NCBI GenBank assembly: GCA_030035585.1
Contig: CM057465.1
Location: 31,824,001-31,888,000, forward strand
Reading direction: 5' to 3'
From: Dugong dugon
Lineage: Eukaryota; Chordata; Mammalia; Sirenia; Dugongidae
Length of the DNA: 64,000 nucleotides
Shown here: one piece after another, positions 1 to 17,083 of the stretch
Position numbering within the stretch: position 1 is the first letter of the stretch
Layout of the letters: each line of letters starts with the position of its first letter
Translations under genes and position numbers: made by a program
Notes under the pieces: model-generated
Databases searched by the model: none
What the model was told of the DNA's origin: nothing
What the model saw: only the letters and a program-made list of their open reading frames with translations

Positions 1-5173
<5,173 letters not shown>

Positions 5174-5849
5174 TCAAATAAGAGGAGAGTTGTGTGTGTA
5201 ACATTAATTAGAGTTGTAGGTATAGCATGTTCCAAGTCTGTTTCCAGCTTACAAAGCTAAAAAGGTTTGAATTATGTTAGAATATAGTTTCTTCAGTCTT
5301 TTGTCCAACAAAATATACCTGTGAAGAAAAAATAAAACCACCCAAAAGAATATTTAAGGGAAACAGACTCAAAAAAACAAAAGAAGGAAAGAAAGAAATT
5401 TTAGACAACAGCTCCAGATTTTATTCATGATCCTGGAAATCTTCATGTACTAGTTTGTTTTATGACTGTAAATATAAGATGCGTTTCACAGTGATGGAAA
5501 TTCCGAATTCATCCAAATAGATTCTAAGCTGTAAAAGTTTGATATACAATATTTATATTTACAAAAAAAATCTTTGAGAGATATATTATGATTTAAATTC
5601 TATCAAATTAAGGCGGAGACTTGTACAAAAAGCAAATCCAAAGAGAAAGAGTAGGCACAAGACTGGGGAAAGAGAAATAGAAGTAAGGAATCAATTGAAA
5701 AACAGTTTTCTTCCCCTAGTGAAACATAGCTCCAAAATGTTAGAGTAACATATTAGAAAGTTATAGTTTCTTAATTCAGTGTTATATTTAATTTCTTCAG
5801 TCAATAATATATGAATACATAATTACTAATACGGAATAGTAAGAGCTCC

Positions 5850-5940
5850 CACTTATATATTGCTCACTAGTACCAGACACTCTTGAAAGCATTTCATATA
5901 CATATAATTAACTCATATTAATACTCATAACAATACTACT
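5850..5940 (+). repeat. MIR-like fragment, left half, split by SINEs
   Basis: MIR-type core words (actcatattaatactcataacaa). The same element seems to resume after 6546 with tacacttaaggaatattagg, so the SINE cluster between them is younger. Confidence 0.5.
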
Positions 5941-6357
5941 GTTGTTGTTGTTAGGTGTTATCCAGTCAATTTTGACTCATAGCAACCCTGTGTGACTGAA
6001 TAGAACAGCTGTATAGGGTTTTCCAAGCTGTAATCTTTACAGAGGAACCCTGGTGTCACAGTGATTAAGCTCAGCTGCTAACCTAAACTAAAGGCCTGTG
6101 GTCTGAACCTATCAGGCTCTGCGGGAGAAAGATGTGGCAGTCTGCTCCCATAAAAATTACTGTCTTGGAAACTCTATGGGGAAGTTCTACTCTGTCCTCA
6201 CTGTAAGTTGGAATCAACTCGAAAGCAAGAGGTTTAGTTAATGTTTATGGGGAGCAGATCACCAGGTCTTTCTTCCCTGTAGCCCCTGGGTGGGTTCAAA
6301 CCGCCAACCTATTGGTAGTAGCTGAGTGCTTAACTGCTGCGCCATCAGGTCTCTTTT
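5941..6357 (-). repeat. AfroSINE, minus, split by a nested SINE
   Basis: 5941-6047 is the reverse-complement tail half (gttgttgttgttaggtg, then gactcatagcaaccctg). 6241-6356 is the head half (gtgggttcaaaccgcc, ttaactgctgcgccatcagg). A plus-strand SINE lies between them. The flank 5931-5940 (caatactact) recurs as caatataact at 6358-6367, which looks like a target-site duplication. Confidence 0.85.
6048..6240 (+). repeat. AfroSINE, plus, nested
   Basis: Near full-length: aggaaccctggtgtcacagt head, gcgggagaaagatgtggcag middle, gttggaatcaactcgaaagc tail. It lies inside the minus SINE. aatctttacag on the left and aatgtttatgg on the right look like its diverged target duplication, so it is the younger of the two. 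Confidence 0.85.
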
Positions 6358-6367
6358 CAATATAACT

Positions 6368-6545
6368 GCTGTTGCTGTTGTGTGCTGTGGGGTTGATTCC
6401 GACTCATAACGACCACCCTGTACAACAGAACTCCCCACAGGGTTTCCCAGGTTATAATCTTTACTGGAACAGATTGTGGAGCAGCTAGTTGTTTCAAACT
6501 GCCAATCTTTCAGTTAGCAGCCCGGCACTTAATCATTGAACTCCT
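6368..6545 (-). repeat. AfroSINE, minus, second at the same site
   Basis: Reverse-complement SINE: gttgattccgactcataacg tail, head ending ggcacttaatcattgaactc. Flanked by caatataact (6358-6367) and caatactact (6547-6556). Confidence 0.85.
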
Positions 6546-6690
6546 ACAATACTACTACCACTCTTATTTTACACTTAAGGAATATTAGGCAAGAGAGGGT
6601 AAGTTACTTTTCCAAGGTCATATGATGCAAAGTGACTGACCTGAGATACTAACCTGACAAGTTCAGCTCCAGAGTCTCATCTTTCAAATA
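6546..6690 (+). repeat. MIR-like fragment, right half
   Basis: Continues the MIR-like element from 5850-5940 (aagttacttttccaaggtca, then an agtgactga...ctgagat stretch typical of MIR 3' regions). Confidence 0.5.
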
Positions 6691-7131
6691 CCAAACTCTC
6701 GAATGTAGAATACAAGCATGTTGAAAACCATTCACTTGGGTTGAAGTTACAAACTTCTTAACATTAAATACGTGAAAATTTGAAACTCAGTGGTTTGAGT
6801 GAGTTGCTCTGTTGCAGCCAGTGCTTGAGGCTTTCAAAGAAGCCAGCAGATCCCTTGTGCTCTCAGATACAGCAGGATTACCAAGCTCCAAGAGACTGAC
6901 TGCCCCTTGATGTGTAAACAGATGGATCATTCAGGAGCAAGAAGTTGAAGGTGAAGTGAAGTCCTTATTTGGAAACAATAGGGTAAATCCAAAACCCAAA
7001 GATGTCTTCTATCATCTACTTATCAACCATGCCATTGAGAAAAGCCAGATTTCAAGAACAGATTAAAATCACCTTCTTTTTTCTCTTGTTGAGTTTTAGT
7101 CTGCCAGATTTATAAGGAATATACCAAAGGA

Positions 7132-7560
7132 CTAAGGTCCCTAGGTGGCATAAATAGTTTGCACTCAACTGCTAACCTAAAGGTTGACAGTTCAAACCCA
7201 TCTAGCAGTACTCAGAAAGAAAAGGCCTGGTGATCTGCTCCCAATAAGACTGCTGTTGTTAGGTGCTGTCAAGTTGATTTCGACTCATAGTGATCCTATA
7301 GGACAAAATAGAACTGCCCCATAGGGTTTCCAAGGCTGGAATCTTTATGGAAGCAGATTGCTGAGTCTTTCCTCCTGTGGAGCAGCTGGTGGGTTCGAAC
7401 TGCTGACTTTTTGGTTAGAAGCCAAGTGCTTGACCACTGTACCAACAGGGCTCAGTTCCATTAAGATTACAGCCTAGAAAATCCTATGGAGCAGTTCTAC
7501 TCTGTAACACGTGGGGTTGCCATGAGTCGGAATCAATTGCACAGCAACTAACAACAACAG
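7132..7560 (+). repeat. AfroSINE, plus, split by a nested minus SINE
   Basis: Left half 7132-7250 (ggtccctaggtggcataaat, gctaacctaaaggttgacag). Right half about 7454-7560 (ttacagcctagaaaatccta, gttgccatgagtcggaatca, tail aacaacaacag). The halves flank the element at 7251-7453. Confidence 0.85.
7251..7453 (-). repeat. AfroSINE, minus, nested
   Basis: Reverse-complement SINE starting gctgttgttaggtgctgtca and ending gaccactgtaccaacagggc. The edges caataagac and cattaagat look like the decayed target duplication inside the host SINE. Confidence 0.85.
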
Positions 7561-7865
7561 CATACCAAAGCACTAATGTATATTAGGACTGTGACTGTCT
7601 GCTTTAAAGAAGCACCCTAAATTATGGAAATATTTCTATGCGGTGTACCAGACAATAGATCATCCCTATAATATCATAAAGCATGTCATTCACATGGCTT
7701 CGACTTGCTTTCCCATGTACATCATCCAACTGACCTTGGGTTTGGCATTATGAGCTTACCAGTAGGTTTCTCAGACATATTGAGAGAGATCAGCATGTTT
7801 TTTCACTCAGTTTTTCATTTATACAAGTACATATACAATTCTCTTTTCAATTAACTAATTATTGT

Positions 7866-8010
7866 TACTGGTGGCACAGTGGTTAAGAGTTTGGTTGCTA
7901 ACCAAAAGGTTGGCAGTTTGAATCCACCAGCCGCTCCTTGGAAACCCTATGGAGCAGTTCTACTCTGTCTCATCAGGTCACTTTGAGTCAGAATCAACTG
8001 GACAGTAAGT
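7866..8010 (+). repeat. AfroSINE, plus, short form
   Basis: ctggtggcacagtggttaag head and ttgaatccaccagccgctcc, then directly ttggaaaccctatggagcag. The middle ggagaaagatgtggcag segment is missing, as in the copies at 9335 and 53312, so this may be a distinct short subfamily. Confidence 0.85.
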
Positions 8011-8554
8011 ATCACTAAAGAACTGCATATAATTATACTTCCTCTTTTGGAGGAAGAATCAATTATTCTTGATTCATAAATTGCCTCTTTTTCTAATCAG
8101 AGTGTTATCTATAGATTTCAGTGCTATGTCTGTTTCCAGTTTCCCGTGAAATCTTCTTTTGTCACAGAGCTCTCCAGGGTGTACCTACTGGCCCCCACAC
8201 CCACCATTCACACTCCCCACCATCCACACCTAGTCTCCAGCATTTCAGGCTGTGCCAAAAGTTGTAGAGCAACAATTTTATCTATGAGGCATTTGGAGAG
8301 TAGAAGGCAGTTAAAATAAATTGGAAGTATTTTTTTTTTGTTTCCAGTATTCCTTAGTCAGCGTTTTTCTAGTTAACTTTGCAATCCCAAACTCTCTTTA
8401 CCTGCATTCATTTAGTGATTTGAGTGGCACTTCCCCAACACTGCTGTTTCAAAATCAGTCCTAGCTTGCCTGCTCACCTCTATTCAACAAACACAGTCTT
8501 CTAGTATACTTTGATGTTCATCAATATAAAACTCCATGGCCTTTTCCAATCAGA

Positions 8555-8900
8555 CATTTTCCTGCCATCCATCCATCCATTCATTCAGCACTTGTTTATT
8601 AGGTAGCTCTATGCCAGGCCACAGGGCTAGGGTTTTGATTTAGCTGCACCTGCCAAAACACAACCCCTGCCTATTAAAGAAAATTACTGTCTACTAGGCA
8701 TACAGACATTAAATAAATAACCACACAAAATCATATAATTACAATTGTGAGGAAGGCAACAAACAAAAAAAAAAGAAGGACGTTTTGAAAGGAACAAGTC
8801 TGGGACTTAATTTAGACAGAGGGGTCATAGAAATCTCTGAAGAAACGTCATTTGACTGGAATTTGAGGGATTAGTAGAAGTTAATTTGATGAAAAGGAGA
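8555..8900 (-). repeat. L2-like 3' end
   Basis: Begins attcattcagcacttgttta...atgccaggcc and continues with words resembling the reverse complement of L2 (aataaataaccacacaaaatc, gacggaatttgag-like end). A (CCAT)n run sits at 8561-8580. Confidence 0.5.
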
Positions 8901-9059
8901 GACAGATGTGTATATCTGTGAAAATGGCATGGGGACGGTGTCTGACCTCCTCTAACTTCACAAGCAGGAAGGAGAATCACGATCAACAGCCTAAGGCTGA
9001 TTCCTATGAGGCAGAACTTAGACATGCCTCCTCTCTGTGCCAGCTTTACCAATTCTGAC

Positions 9060-9840
9060 ATCAACCATTCCTTCTACGACACTCTATTTCTCTGCTGGGT
9101 TTGATAATTCTTTGCAATGGCCACACAGAGCTCACAGACAATAGTCATGATTATGGGGTTTATTAGGGAAGTAACAGTCACAATTCAGGCTTAGGAATGC
9201 TCAGAATACAGTTCTTTCATCAAAACAGCCTCTTCCCAGCCATGCTCGCAGGTACGCCTTTCTCTAGCCCTCGGCCTGTGACCTGCTCTGGCAAGTGTTA
9301 CAAAGCTCCTTTAGCCCCTGCCAATAAGTCCACTTGGAGCCCTGGTGGTGCGGTGATTATACGCTGCATCTGCTAACCAAAAGGTCAGCAGTTCATATCC
9401 ACTAGCCGCGTATTGGAAACCCTATGGAGCAGATCTACTCTATTCCATGGGGTCTCTACGAGTCAGAATCGACTCAAAGACAACAGGTTTGGTTTTTGCT
9501 TTTTTAAATAAGTCCACTGCACTGCACGGTTTCTTACAAGTCTCTCCTGCCACCACTTCTCGCCGTCTTTAGGGTTACAGCTTGCTCTCTGTCTCTTGGG
9601 TCCAGGAGCTTCTTAATGCAGGGATCCTGGGTTCAAAGGACCCACTCTCTGCTCCTGGTTGCTCCTCCTTGGTGGGCGTAGTATCCTTCTCCTTCACATC
9701 TCTCGATGGCTCATCTCAAGTCCAGTGGGATGGCAAAACTGAATAATCCCCTCATTGGGCCACAATTACCCTATCATACAGTCCTGCCCAATCAGTTGTG
9801 TGGCTAGAAAGGTCACACAAAAGTGATCCATCGCACTGCA
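9060..9840 (-). mobile_element. Solo retroviral-type LTR, family not assigned, with SINE inside
   Basis: Moderately GC-rich block unlike its surroundings. On the minus strand it carries AATAAA at 9164-9159 followed by an end-like stretch, as in LTRs. It is interrupted by the SINE at 9335-9506. I see no coding part and did not match it to a named family. Edges are approximate. Confidence 0.45.
9323..9518 (+). repeat. AfroSINE, plus, with perfect target duplication
   Basis: Target duplication aataagtccact at 9323-9334 and 9507-9518, perfect over 12 bp. The SINE body 9335-9506 starts tggagccctggtggtgcggt and ends caacaggtttggtttttgc. It is the short form, with the middle segment missing. The perfect duplication suggests a fairly recent insertion into the surrounding LTR. 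Confidence 0.92.
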
Positions 9841-10394
9841 ATATCACACAGTAGAAAGAATCTGCCTCTTTTTCACAAACTGTGATGTAAAAATCCCCAT
9901 TTAGCATAGAGTCTCTACCTTTTTAAAGGTTAACTTCTTTTTTTAAAGAAGTTTTAATCAACCAAAAATACTACCTTGTTTCCAAAAGAGGCTATAAGGC
10001 AACATAAAGAGCAGTTTGATTTTTGGCAGTGTTCCTTGGGATTTGTGGACATATTAAGAAACCAATAAATTTCACTTCTCTAAAATTATTGTACCAGCCC
10101 CATTGTCTGAGCTGAAATGAAAATATACATGATAAAGTGTTTTATTTAAATGTAAATCACTATGCAAATGTTAGAAATCATTATTCTCTGTATCTTATAC
10201 TTTTTAAATATAATTATTACCTCAATAAGAATTGCTAGTATTTTTATTCATTAAAAGGGTTATTATGTTGTCAACAAAAGGCCAAGAGTCTTAAGACAAC
10301 ACACCTGGTGGTTGGAAATTAAGTAACGTAAATCACCTCTTACTTGTAAACACTTAAATTACCCACCCATATTCCTAGAAGAGGAATATGTTCT

Positions 10395-10545
10395 AAAGAT
10401 TACATGCATCAGAATACACCAGGGAGTTTACATAAATGCAATTGCTTACCCCATTATTAGTGATCACACAGACTCTTTAGTGTGAGACAATAAAATCTTT
10501 CCTAGGTGATTGCTATACATACTGAAATTTGAAAACCACTATTCC
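10395..10545 (+). repeat. MER5A-like hAT element
   Basis: Contains tgcatcagaatacaccaggg near the start and tttgaaaaccactattcc at the end, the pattern of MER5-type non-autonomous hAT-Charlie elements. Quite diverged. Confidence 0.45.
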
Positions 10546-10702
10546 AGTGTATTTTTAAACACACTGTTGAAACTCAGAAGTTATTAAATGAATTGGAACA
10601 GGTTAAACTACAAGCATCTCTAGATTCTTTTTAAAAGAATCTTCGTGAATCTTCAATAAGAATAATTCACAACCTCTAACCAACAGGGTGTCTGTATCTT
10701 TG

Positions 10703-10722
10703 CGTGTTTGTGTGTGTGTGTG
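10703..10722. repeat. (TG)n microsatellite
   Basis: Short TG run, slightly interrupted at its left end. Confidence 0.9.
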
Positions 10723-11797
10723 CCTATTTTGACATAATTCTGACTTCTACACAAATATCAGTGAGTAAACAAAGCAAACGAATAGCCTGTAAATACACAC
10801 GCCTCATCTGCAATTCTAAGATACAAAACTTTGGAAACAAAACTTGTTTGTTTTTGCATGTCATTCAGTACTTGTATTTATCAATATTTTATTACCATTA
10901 TTTAAAGAACCACATAATGTCTTGTATTTGACTTTTTATTTTTCATGATTTTTATAGCTCAGTATATCTTTAGCTTTTAAGTAATTTATAAATCTACTAG
11001 AGCATGATATCATTATGTTAAGAAGATAAGAGCATTAAAAAGGAAACAAAAATAATGCCAAACTTTGGCATCCCAGTGAAGAGGCAACATTCATATCAGA
11101 ATTACATGATTATTTTGTTAAAAAAAAAAATCTGGGTTGGCCATTTTTAGTTGTAAAAGCTGAGGACGTGATCTAGAATAAAAGGGTTATAGCAGAGAAC
11201 CAAGTTTTTGCTTCATAATAACATGACAGCAATGGGAAATGTGGCCTCTATCAGTCTGAGATGGGTAAAACTGGAAAAAGTTGACTTTAAGAGAGAGGAA
11301 AATGGGAAGGATCTCTGAAGAGAAAGAGGGAGCAAGACCCAGAATGTGAAGTTAGACAAGTGAGCAATTCTTTCCGCTGTACGGCAGCAGAATCATAATG
11401 GAGAATATTCAGTCTTAAGATGGTACTTGCTCTATTGTGCTTTCCACCAAAGTGTGCTACACAAAACAGTTTGGTGCTGGTGGCGTTTTGAGTCATAAAG
11501 ATATTGGACCAAAGGAAATCAAGAAAAAGGAGCTGTCAACCGTGGGATGCAAGAAACACATGAAGTTACAAAACATGGGAGAATAAGAAATTAAGAGTAA
11601 AAGATAATCAGGAGGAATTTAGTCCCAATGAAAATCCTTGGTGATACTGAGACAGCACAGAGCTTCCCAAGGAATGAAGAAAAGAAACTTAGTTTACTAG
11701 GAACTTAGTTTTTGTGAGTATCAAATGAAGGGGTGACCTCAGAAGCTTTGAGGACCTGGTATTATCTGTTCTGCTGTGCAGTTTGTGATCATTAAAG

Positions 11798-12150
11798 TTA
11801 CAAGTTATGTGTAAAGCATACTTTGGGAAATACACATTGTATTTTATCTTCTATTATGGAATCATACATAAAATTTGTCTTTCTTGAATCTGTAAACTTA
11901 GTTCTCATGTAAGAATGATATTGTTGCACTTCTCTATAAAGATTTGTATTTAAGTCATTGGGATAAGTCTGCACTAATTTCTTGGATGCTTTCATGCATT
12001 CCTCATCAGGTATATCTACAATGATTAAGAAGGAACGTGGATTGAAAAGAACTTCACACACTTGTACCCTTCTTTTCATGCAAGATTCAAGTGTGTCAAT
12101 GATGGTGTAGTATGTGGTTACTCTAAAGTTATCTCTGGCACTCAGTACTT
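11798..12150 (-). pseudogene. hAT-type (ZMYM1-like) transposase fossil fragment
   Basis: Seen: an open frame of 93 codons from 12079 to 11798, open upstream to about 12150 (EVLSARDNFRVTTYYTIIDT then LESCMKRRVQVCEVLFNP). Further on come QTYPNDLNTNLYREVQQYHS, YMRTKF and IQCVFPKV. Known: the order 'R-F-x-V...I-I-D-T-L', then 'Y-x-N-D-L...L-x-x-E...F/Y-H-S-Y-M', then 'L-F-P-N-V' resembles the region just before the C-terminal dimerisation block in hAT transposases of the ZMYM1-like type. Inference: a remnant of an old DNA transposon or of a retrocopied ZMYM1-like gene. The frame leaves the family pattern after FPKV, where the conserved GERSFS block should follow, and has an upstream stop, so it is broken. 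No zinc finger, DDE part or terminal repeats were found. Confidence 0.5.
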
Positions 12151-12159
12151 CTCAAGCAT

Positions 12160-14202
12160 GTTAAGATAGTAAATGTATGCTATTTTAAAGTTAAAGTTAT
12201 AAATATTACTAAAACTTAGGATATAACTCTGGACATAAATGCTACACAGTTAAAAATTAACTTGATTGAATTCATTACAATGGTCAACTTATTCAAGTTC
12301 CCTCGCTTTTGTGTGTCATCTGAGACTGGAGTTCCCATTGGTTGTTTACCAGGACGTGTGCAACAGCATAACCTTGTGTTTGTATCTTGGTAAAGAGCAT
12401 TGCTGGCCTCCCAGCTGGACTTGCTAGATCAACAGACTTGGATGTACAAGACGGTTCTCTCAAAATGGATCAGAGGCCCGTTATCTACTAATATTATCCA
12501 TCCTTGCTCAGTAACCACTCATGTTGGATCCTGTTGCATATTGGGTAAATGTAGTTAGAGTTAGACTTGACAGCCCACCCCCACTTATTTTTCATTAGAA
12601 AGAAACAGTATACTCCCAAGAGACCCTCTGAGACAAGGAGTTTCAATTACATAGGAGAGAACTTGAGGGCTCAGAATGCATGAGTAAGCAGATGAGGGGG
12701 CACTACAGATTATCCATGTTCATGGGCCTCACAAGCCTTAAAACAATAAAGTATAGATATTGAAGCAAAACAGACAAATTTGCAGCAGAAACACATTAAG
12801 CTGGTTCAGTGGCCCAAATGCTCCCAGTGGTAGCTTCCATGCAGTCTGTTAATGACGCTTGTGCCTTAGCAGAGAGCTGGGGAAGAGAATCACATTGCCA
12901 TCTCTCTTCCTTTTCCCCTGTGGTAAGACTACAATCATCTACTGGCATTTAATGAAAATAAAATCAGGCATGTGAAATAATTAAAATGTTAGGACCCTTC
13001 CCAGACAAGGTGTGCCATGTTGCACATATTCACAGAACTGATGTATCATTTCAGGCAGTTTCAGAACAGAAATAGTTTGCTAAAACTTTGGCTTGAAGGT
13101 CTAAGGAGTAGTCACCTTCTCTCCATAATGAAGAGCCCAATATATACTTATAGAGAATGATCTCCAGTGAATCATATTAAATGAAGAAAAAAAAAAGGCA
13201 GTGGCATGACAACATTCAGAGTCTAATCCCATTTCTTTATGTATAACAAATGCATGCAAATTAATAGAAACATTCTGTTCTTACTGGTTATGTCTGGGTG
13301 TAAGAGTGGCACTGTGTGTGGTATGGTTAAGGAGAAGTGCTAACTTAGTCTCTGAATATCTGAAAAGTTTAATTTTTTTACAAAAATTTTAACCACATGT
13401 TGTACTTTTAATTTCAAAACAAAATTTAAAGAAAATAATGACCAGGAAAGGCTCAAAAGCTGGATCTTTATTATGAATAACTGTTAACTTTTGTTAGTTC
13501 TAGTTCATAGAAATTATACTTCGGCAGTTTGTCATTTTTCTTCTTTTCTGAAGTCCCTTAAATGTAACAGAGGCTCTTAACTATTACATGTATTCAAGTT
13601 CCACACACTAGCTGTGCCATAATTACCCAGTCTGTGGTGGTGTTCACAGAACTGCAGTCTCTAGAGAGAGAAAATGTTTCTTTCATTAGTAAATCCATCC
13701 TCAAGGGCCAGCCAAGCAGGAACAACTAAAGCCCAGTGTCTGCTGGTTCCATGCTGAGTTGGGAATTACTTCAGCTTCTTCTGAAGCTGGTAAAATAAAT
13801 TTTGCCTCATCCAAGTTTTACTATTTAAAAGCAGATCCACAAACTTTATTGCATTCTTACTGCATTTGAATTAGATTGAAGAAAGCTGCTCTTTTTTCTT
13901 TGGGGAGAGCATATATTACTGCTAAATTCATAAATCAGTGAAGACGGTGAAGATTTAACTACAGATAATTATATGGAACCATGTGTGCCTGTGTGTGTCT
14001 GTGTATAACACATGTTATGTTGTTTCATATCTATATCTACATATAAAATATATTGACATATATAGATAGACATGTATCATATATGCATGTATAGATTACA
14101 GGTATTCACATATTATATAGACAGGTATGAAATAGATATAAAATAACATTCAGATTCCTCAAATTCCAGAAATATACCCAAATACCACTTTGGCCACTAA
14201 GA
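12160..14202. other. Unassigned intronic sequence
   Basis: No gene or repeat family recognised. It holds a (TG)-rich bit near 13985 and a TA-rich low-complexity stretch at about 14020-14150. Confidence 0.6.
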
Positions 14203-16330
14203 TTTATGTTGTTGTTATGTGCCATCTAGTCAGTTCAGCCTCATAGCAACCCTATGTACAACAGAACGAAACACTGCTTGGTCTTGCACCATCCTCACAA
14301 TCGTTCCTATGTTTGAGCCCATTGTTGCATCCACCATGTCAATCCATCTCATTGAGGATCTTCCTCTTTTTCACTGACCCTCTACTTTACCAAGCATGAT
14401 GTCCTTCAGGGACTTATCCCTCCTGATAACATGCCCAAAGTATGTAAGACAAAGTCTCATCACCCTTGCTTCTAAGGAGCATTCTGACGGTACTTCTTCC
14501 AAGTCAGATTTGGCAGCCCGTGGTATATTCAATATTCTTCACTAACACCATGATTCAAAGGCATCAATTCTTCCTTGGTCTTCCTTATTCGTTTTCCAGC
14601 TTTCCCATGCATATGAGGGGATTGAAAACACCATGGCTTGGATCAGGCACACCTTAGTCCTTAAAGTGACATGTTTGCTTTTTAACACTTTAAAGAGGTC
14701 CTTGCAGCGCATTTGCCCAAAGAAATGCATCTTTTGATTTCTTGACTGCTGCTTCCATGGGCATCGATTGTGGATCCAAGTAAAATGAAATCCTTGACAA
14801 CTTCAATCTTTTCTCCATTTATCATGATGTTGCTTATTGGTCCAGTTGTGAGGATTTTTGTTTTCTTTATATCGAGGTGTAATCCATACTGAAGGCTGTA
14901 GTCTTTGACGATCAGCAGTAAGTGCTTCAAGTCCTCTTCACTTTCAGCAAGGAAGATTGTGTCATCTGCATATCACAGGTTGTTAATGAGTCTTCCTCCA
15001 ATCCTTTTTCATACAGTCCAGCTTCTTGGATTATTTGCTCAGTATACAGATTGAATAAGTATGGTGAAAAGATACAACCCTGATGCACACCTTTCCTGAT
15101 TTTAAACCATGCAGTGTCCCCTTGCTCTGTTAGAACGACTGCCTCTTGATCTATGTACAGGTTCCTCATGAGCACAGTTAAGTGTTCTGGAATTCCCATT
15201 CTTTGCAATGTTATCCATAATTCGTTATGATCCACACACTTGAATGCCTTTGCACAGTCAATAAAACACAGATAAACATCTTTCTGGTATTCTCTGCTTT
15301 CAGCCAAGATCCATCCGACATTAGCAATGATCCTTTGTTCTATGTCCTCTTATGAATCCAGCTTGAATTTCTGCAAGTGCCCTGTTGATGTACTGCTGCA
15401 ACCGCTTTTGAATGATCTTCAGCAAAATTTTACTTGTGCGTGATATTAATGATATTGTTTGATAATTTCCGCATTCTGTTGGATCATCTTTCTTTGGAAT
15501 GTGTACTGATATGGATCTCTCTTCCAGTCAGTTTGCCAGGTAGCTGTCTTCCAAATTTCTTGGCATAGATGAGTGACCACTTCCAGTGCTGCATCCATTT
15601 GTTGAAACATCTCAATCAGTACTTCATCGATTCCTGGAGCCTTGTTTATCGCCAGTGTCTTCAGTGCAGCTTGGACTTCTTCCTTTAGTACCGTAAGTTC
15701 TTGATCATATGCTACATCCTGAAATGGATGAGTGTAGGTCAATTCTTTTTAGTACAGTGACTCTGAGTATTCCTTTACCTTCTTTTGACGCTTCTTGCAT
15801 GGTTTAATATTTTTCCCACAGAATTCTTCACTATTGCAACTCGAGGCTTGAATTTTTTCTTCAGTACTTTCAGCTTGAGAAATGTCAAGTGTGTTCTTCC
15901 CTTCTGGTTTTCTAACTCCCGGTCTTTGCACATGTCATTATAATACTTTACTTTGTCTTCTCAAACTGTCCTTTGACATCTGTTCAGCTCTTTTACTTCA
16001 TCATTTCTTCCTTTCACTTTAGCTATTCTATGTTCAAGAGCAAGTTTCAGAGTCTCTTCTGACATGCATTTTCGTTTTTTCCTTCTTTTCTATCTTTTTA
16101 ATGACGTCTTGCTTCTTCATGTATGACATCTTTGATGTCATCCCACAACTCATCTGGTATTCTGTCATTAGTGTTCAATGCATTAAATCTATTCTTGAGA
16201 TGGTCTCTAAATTCAGGTGGGATATACTCAAGGTTGTACTTTGGCTCTTGTGGGTTTGTTTTAATTTTCTTCAGCTTAGTCCCTAATAAATATCTGCTAC
16301 CATGCTTTTTGGCATCCTTATCCAATGTAA
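14203..16330 (-). mobile_element. RTE-clade LINE, 5'-truncated, degenerate RT
   Basis: About 2.1 kb, the longest minus-strand RTE copy. Reading down from 16330, broken frames give a linker (YNLEYIPPEFRDHLKNRF), then NKAPGIDE and ALEVVTHLCQEIWKTATW (RT fingers). RT motif A follows as FIDCAKAFKCVDH, then GVHQGCIFSPYLFNLYTEQI, an intact catalytic YADD box at 14972-14961, LHLDIKKTKILTTGPISN and KDFILLGSTIDAHGSS. The end region resembles the 3' end of the plus copy at 28840. Several frameshifts and stops make it non-functional. The endonuclease domain is missing (5' truncation). Left end gttgttgttatgtgcc is the tail. Confidence 0.88.
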
Positions 16331-16866
16331 ATACACAACAGTTCCTCTACACTTTTTTTCCCAGGCCAAAAACTGATTTCACTGAAGTTTAAACTGTTTG
16401 TTTGGAGTTTAGGCCTATTTAATCACTGCTAAGTGTAATTTTGGGAGATACAGACAAGGAGGTTCTATATATAATATTAGATTTATGACAATGAATAATG
16501 GTGTTAAAAGTTAGTTAATTAGTATTAAAAATAATCAGCTATGAATAGTTTACTTTTCTAAGTCTCATGATGAAATTTAAAGTGTTTGTATAGTTAATAT
16601 ATTTTATAAAAGACAATCGTTACAATTATTTTATTAGACTGAAGAAAAATTCTGTGCTTTTAAGGCGTAAGAATGATAAAAGATTATATATAGTAATTTC
16701 TCAACATAAACATGAATTGTAATTCCATAATTTCAACTACTGAAAACTTCTCAATCTTCATCTTTAAAATATGTTAATTAATAAATACGTTTTAAATTAA
16801 TTTTCTTAAATGATTTGATTTGTCTTCAGATGGTATGATCTATACCATCACCATCTAGGGTTACTT

Positions 16867-17083
16867 AAACCAAAAAGCCAAACCAGTTGCCATCAAATTG
16901 ACTCTGATTCACGGTAACCCCATGTGCTGCAGAGTAGAACTGCTCTATAGGATTTTCAGGGCTATAATCTTTCAGAAGCAGATTGCCAGGCCTTTCTTTC
17001 AAGGCACCTCTGGGTGTGTTCAAACCACCAGTCTTTGGGTTAGTAGGGATGCTTAACCATTTTCAAGACCCAGGGACTTCAGG
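16867..17083 (-). repeat. AfroSINE, minus
   Basis: Full-length type: aaaccagttgccatcaaatt tail, agcagattgccaggccttt middle, head ending agacccagggactt. Diverged. Confidence 0.85.
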
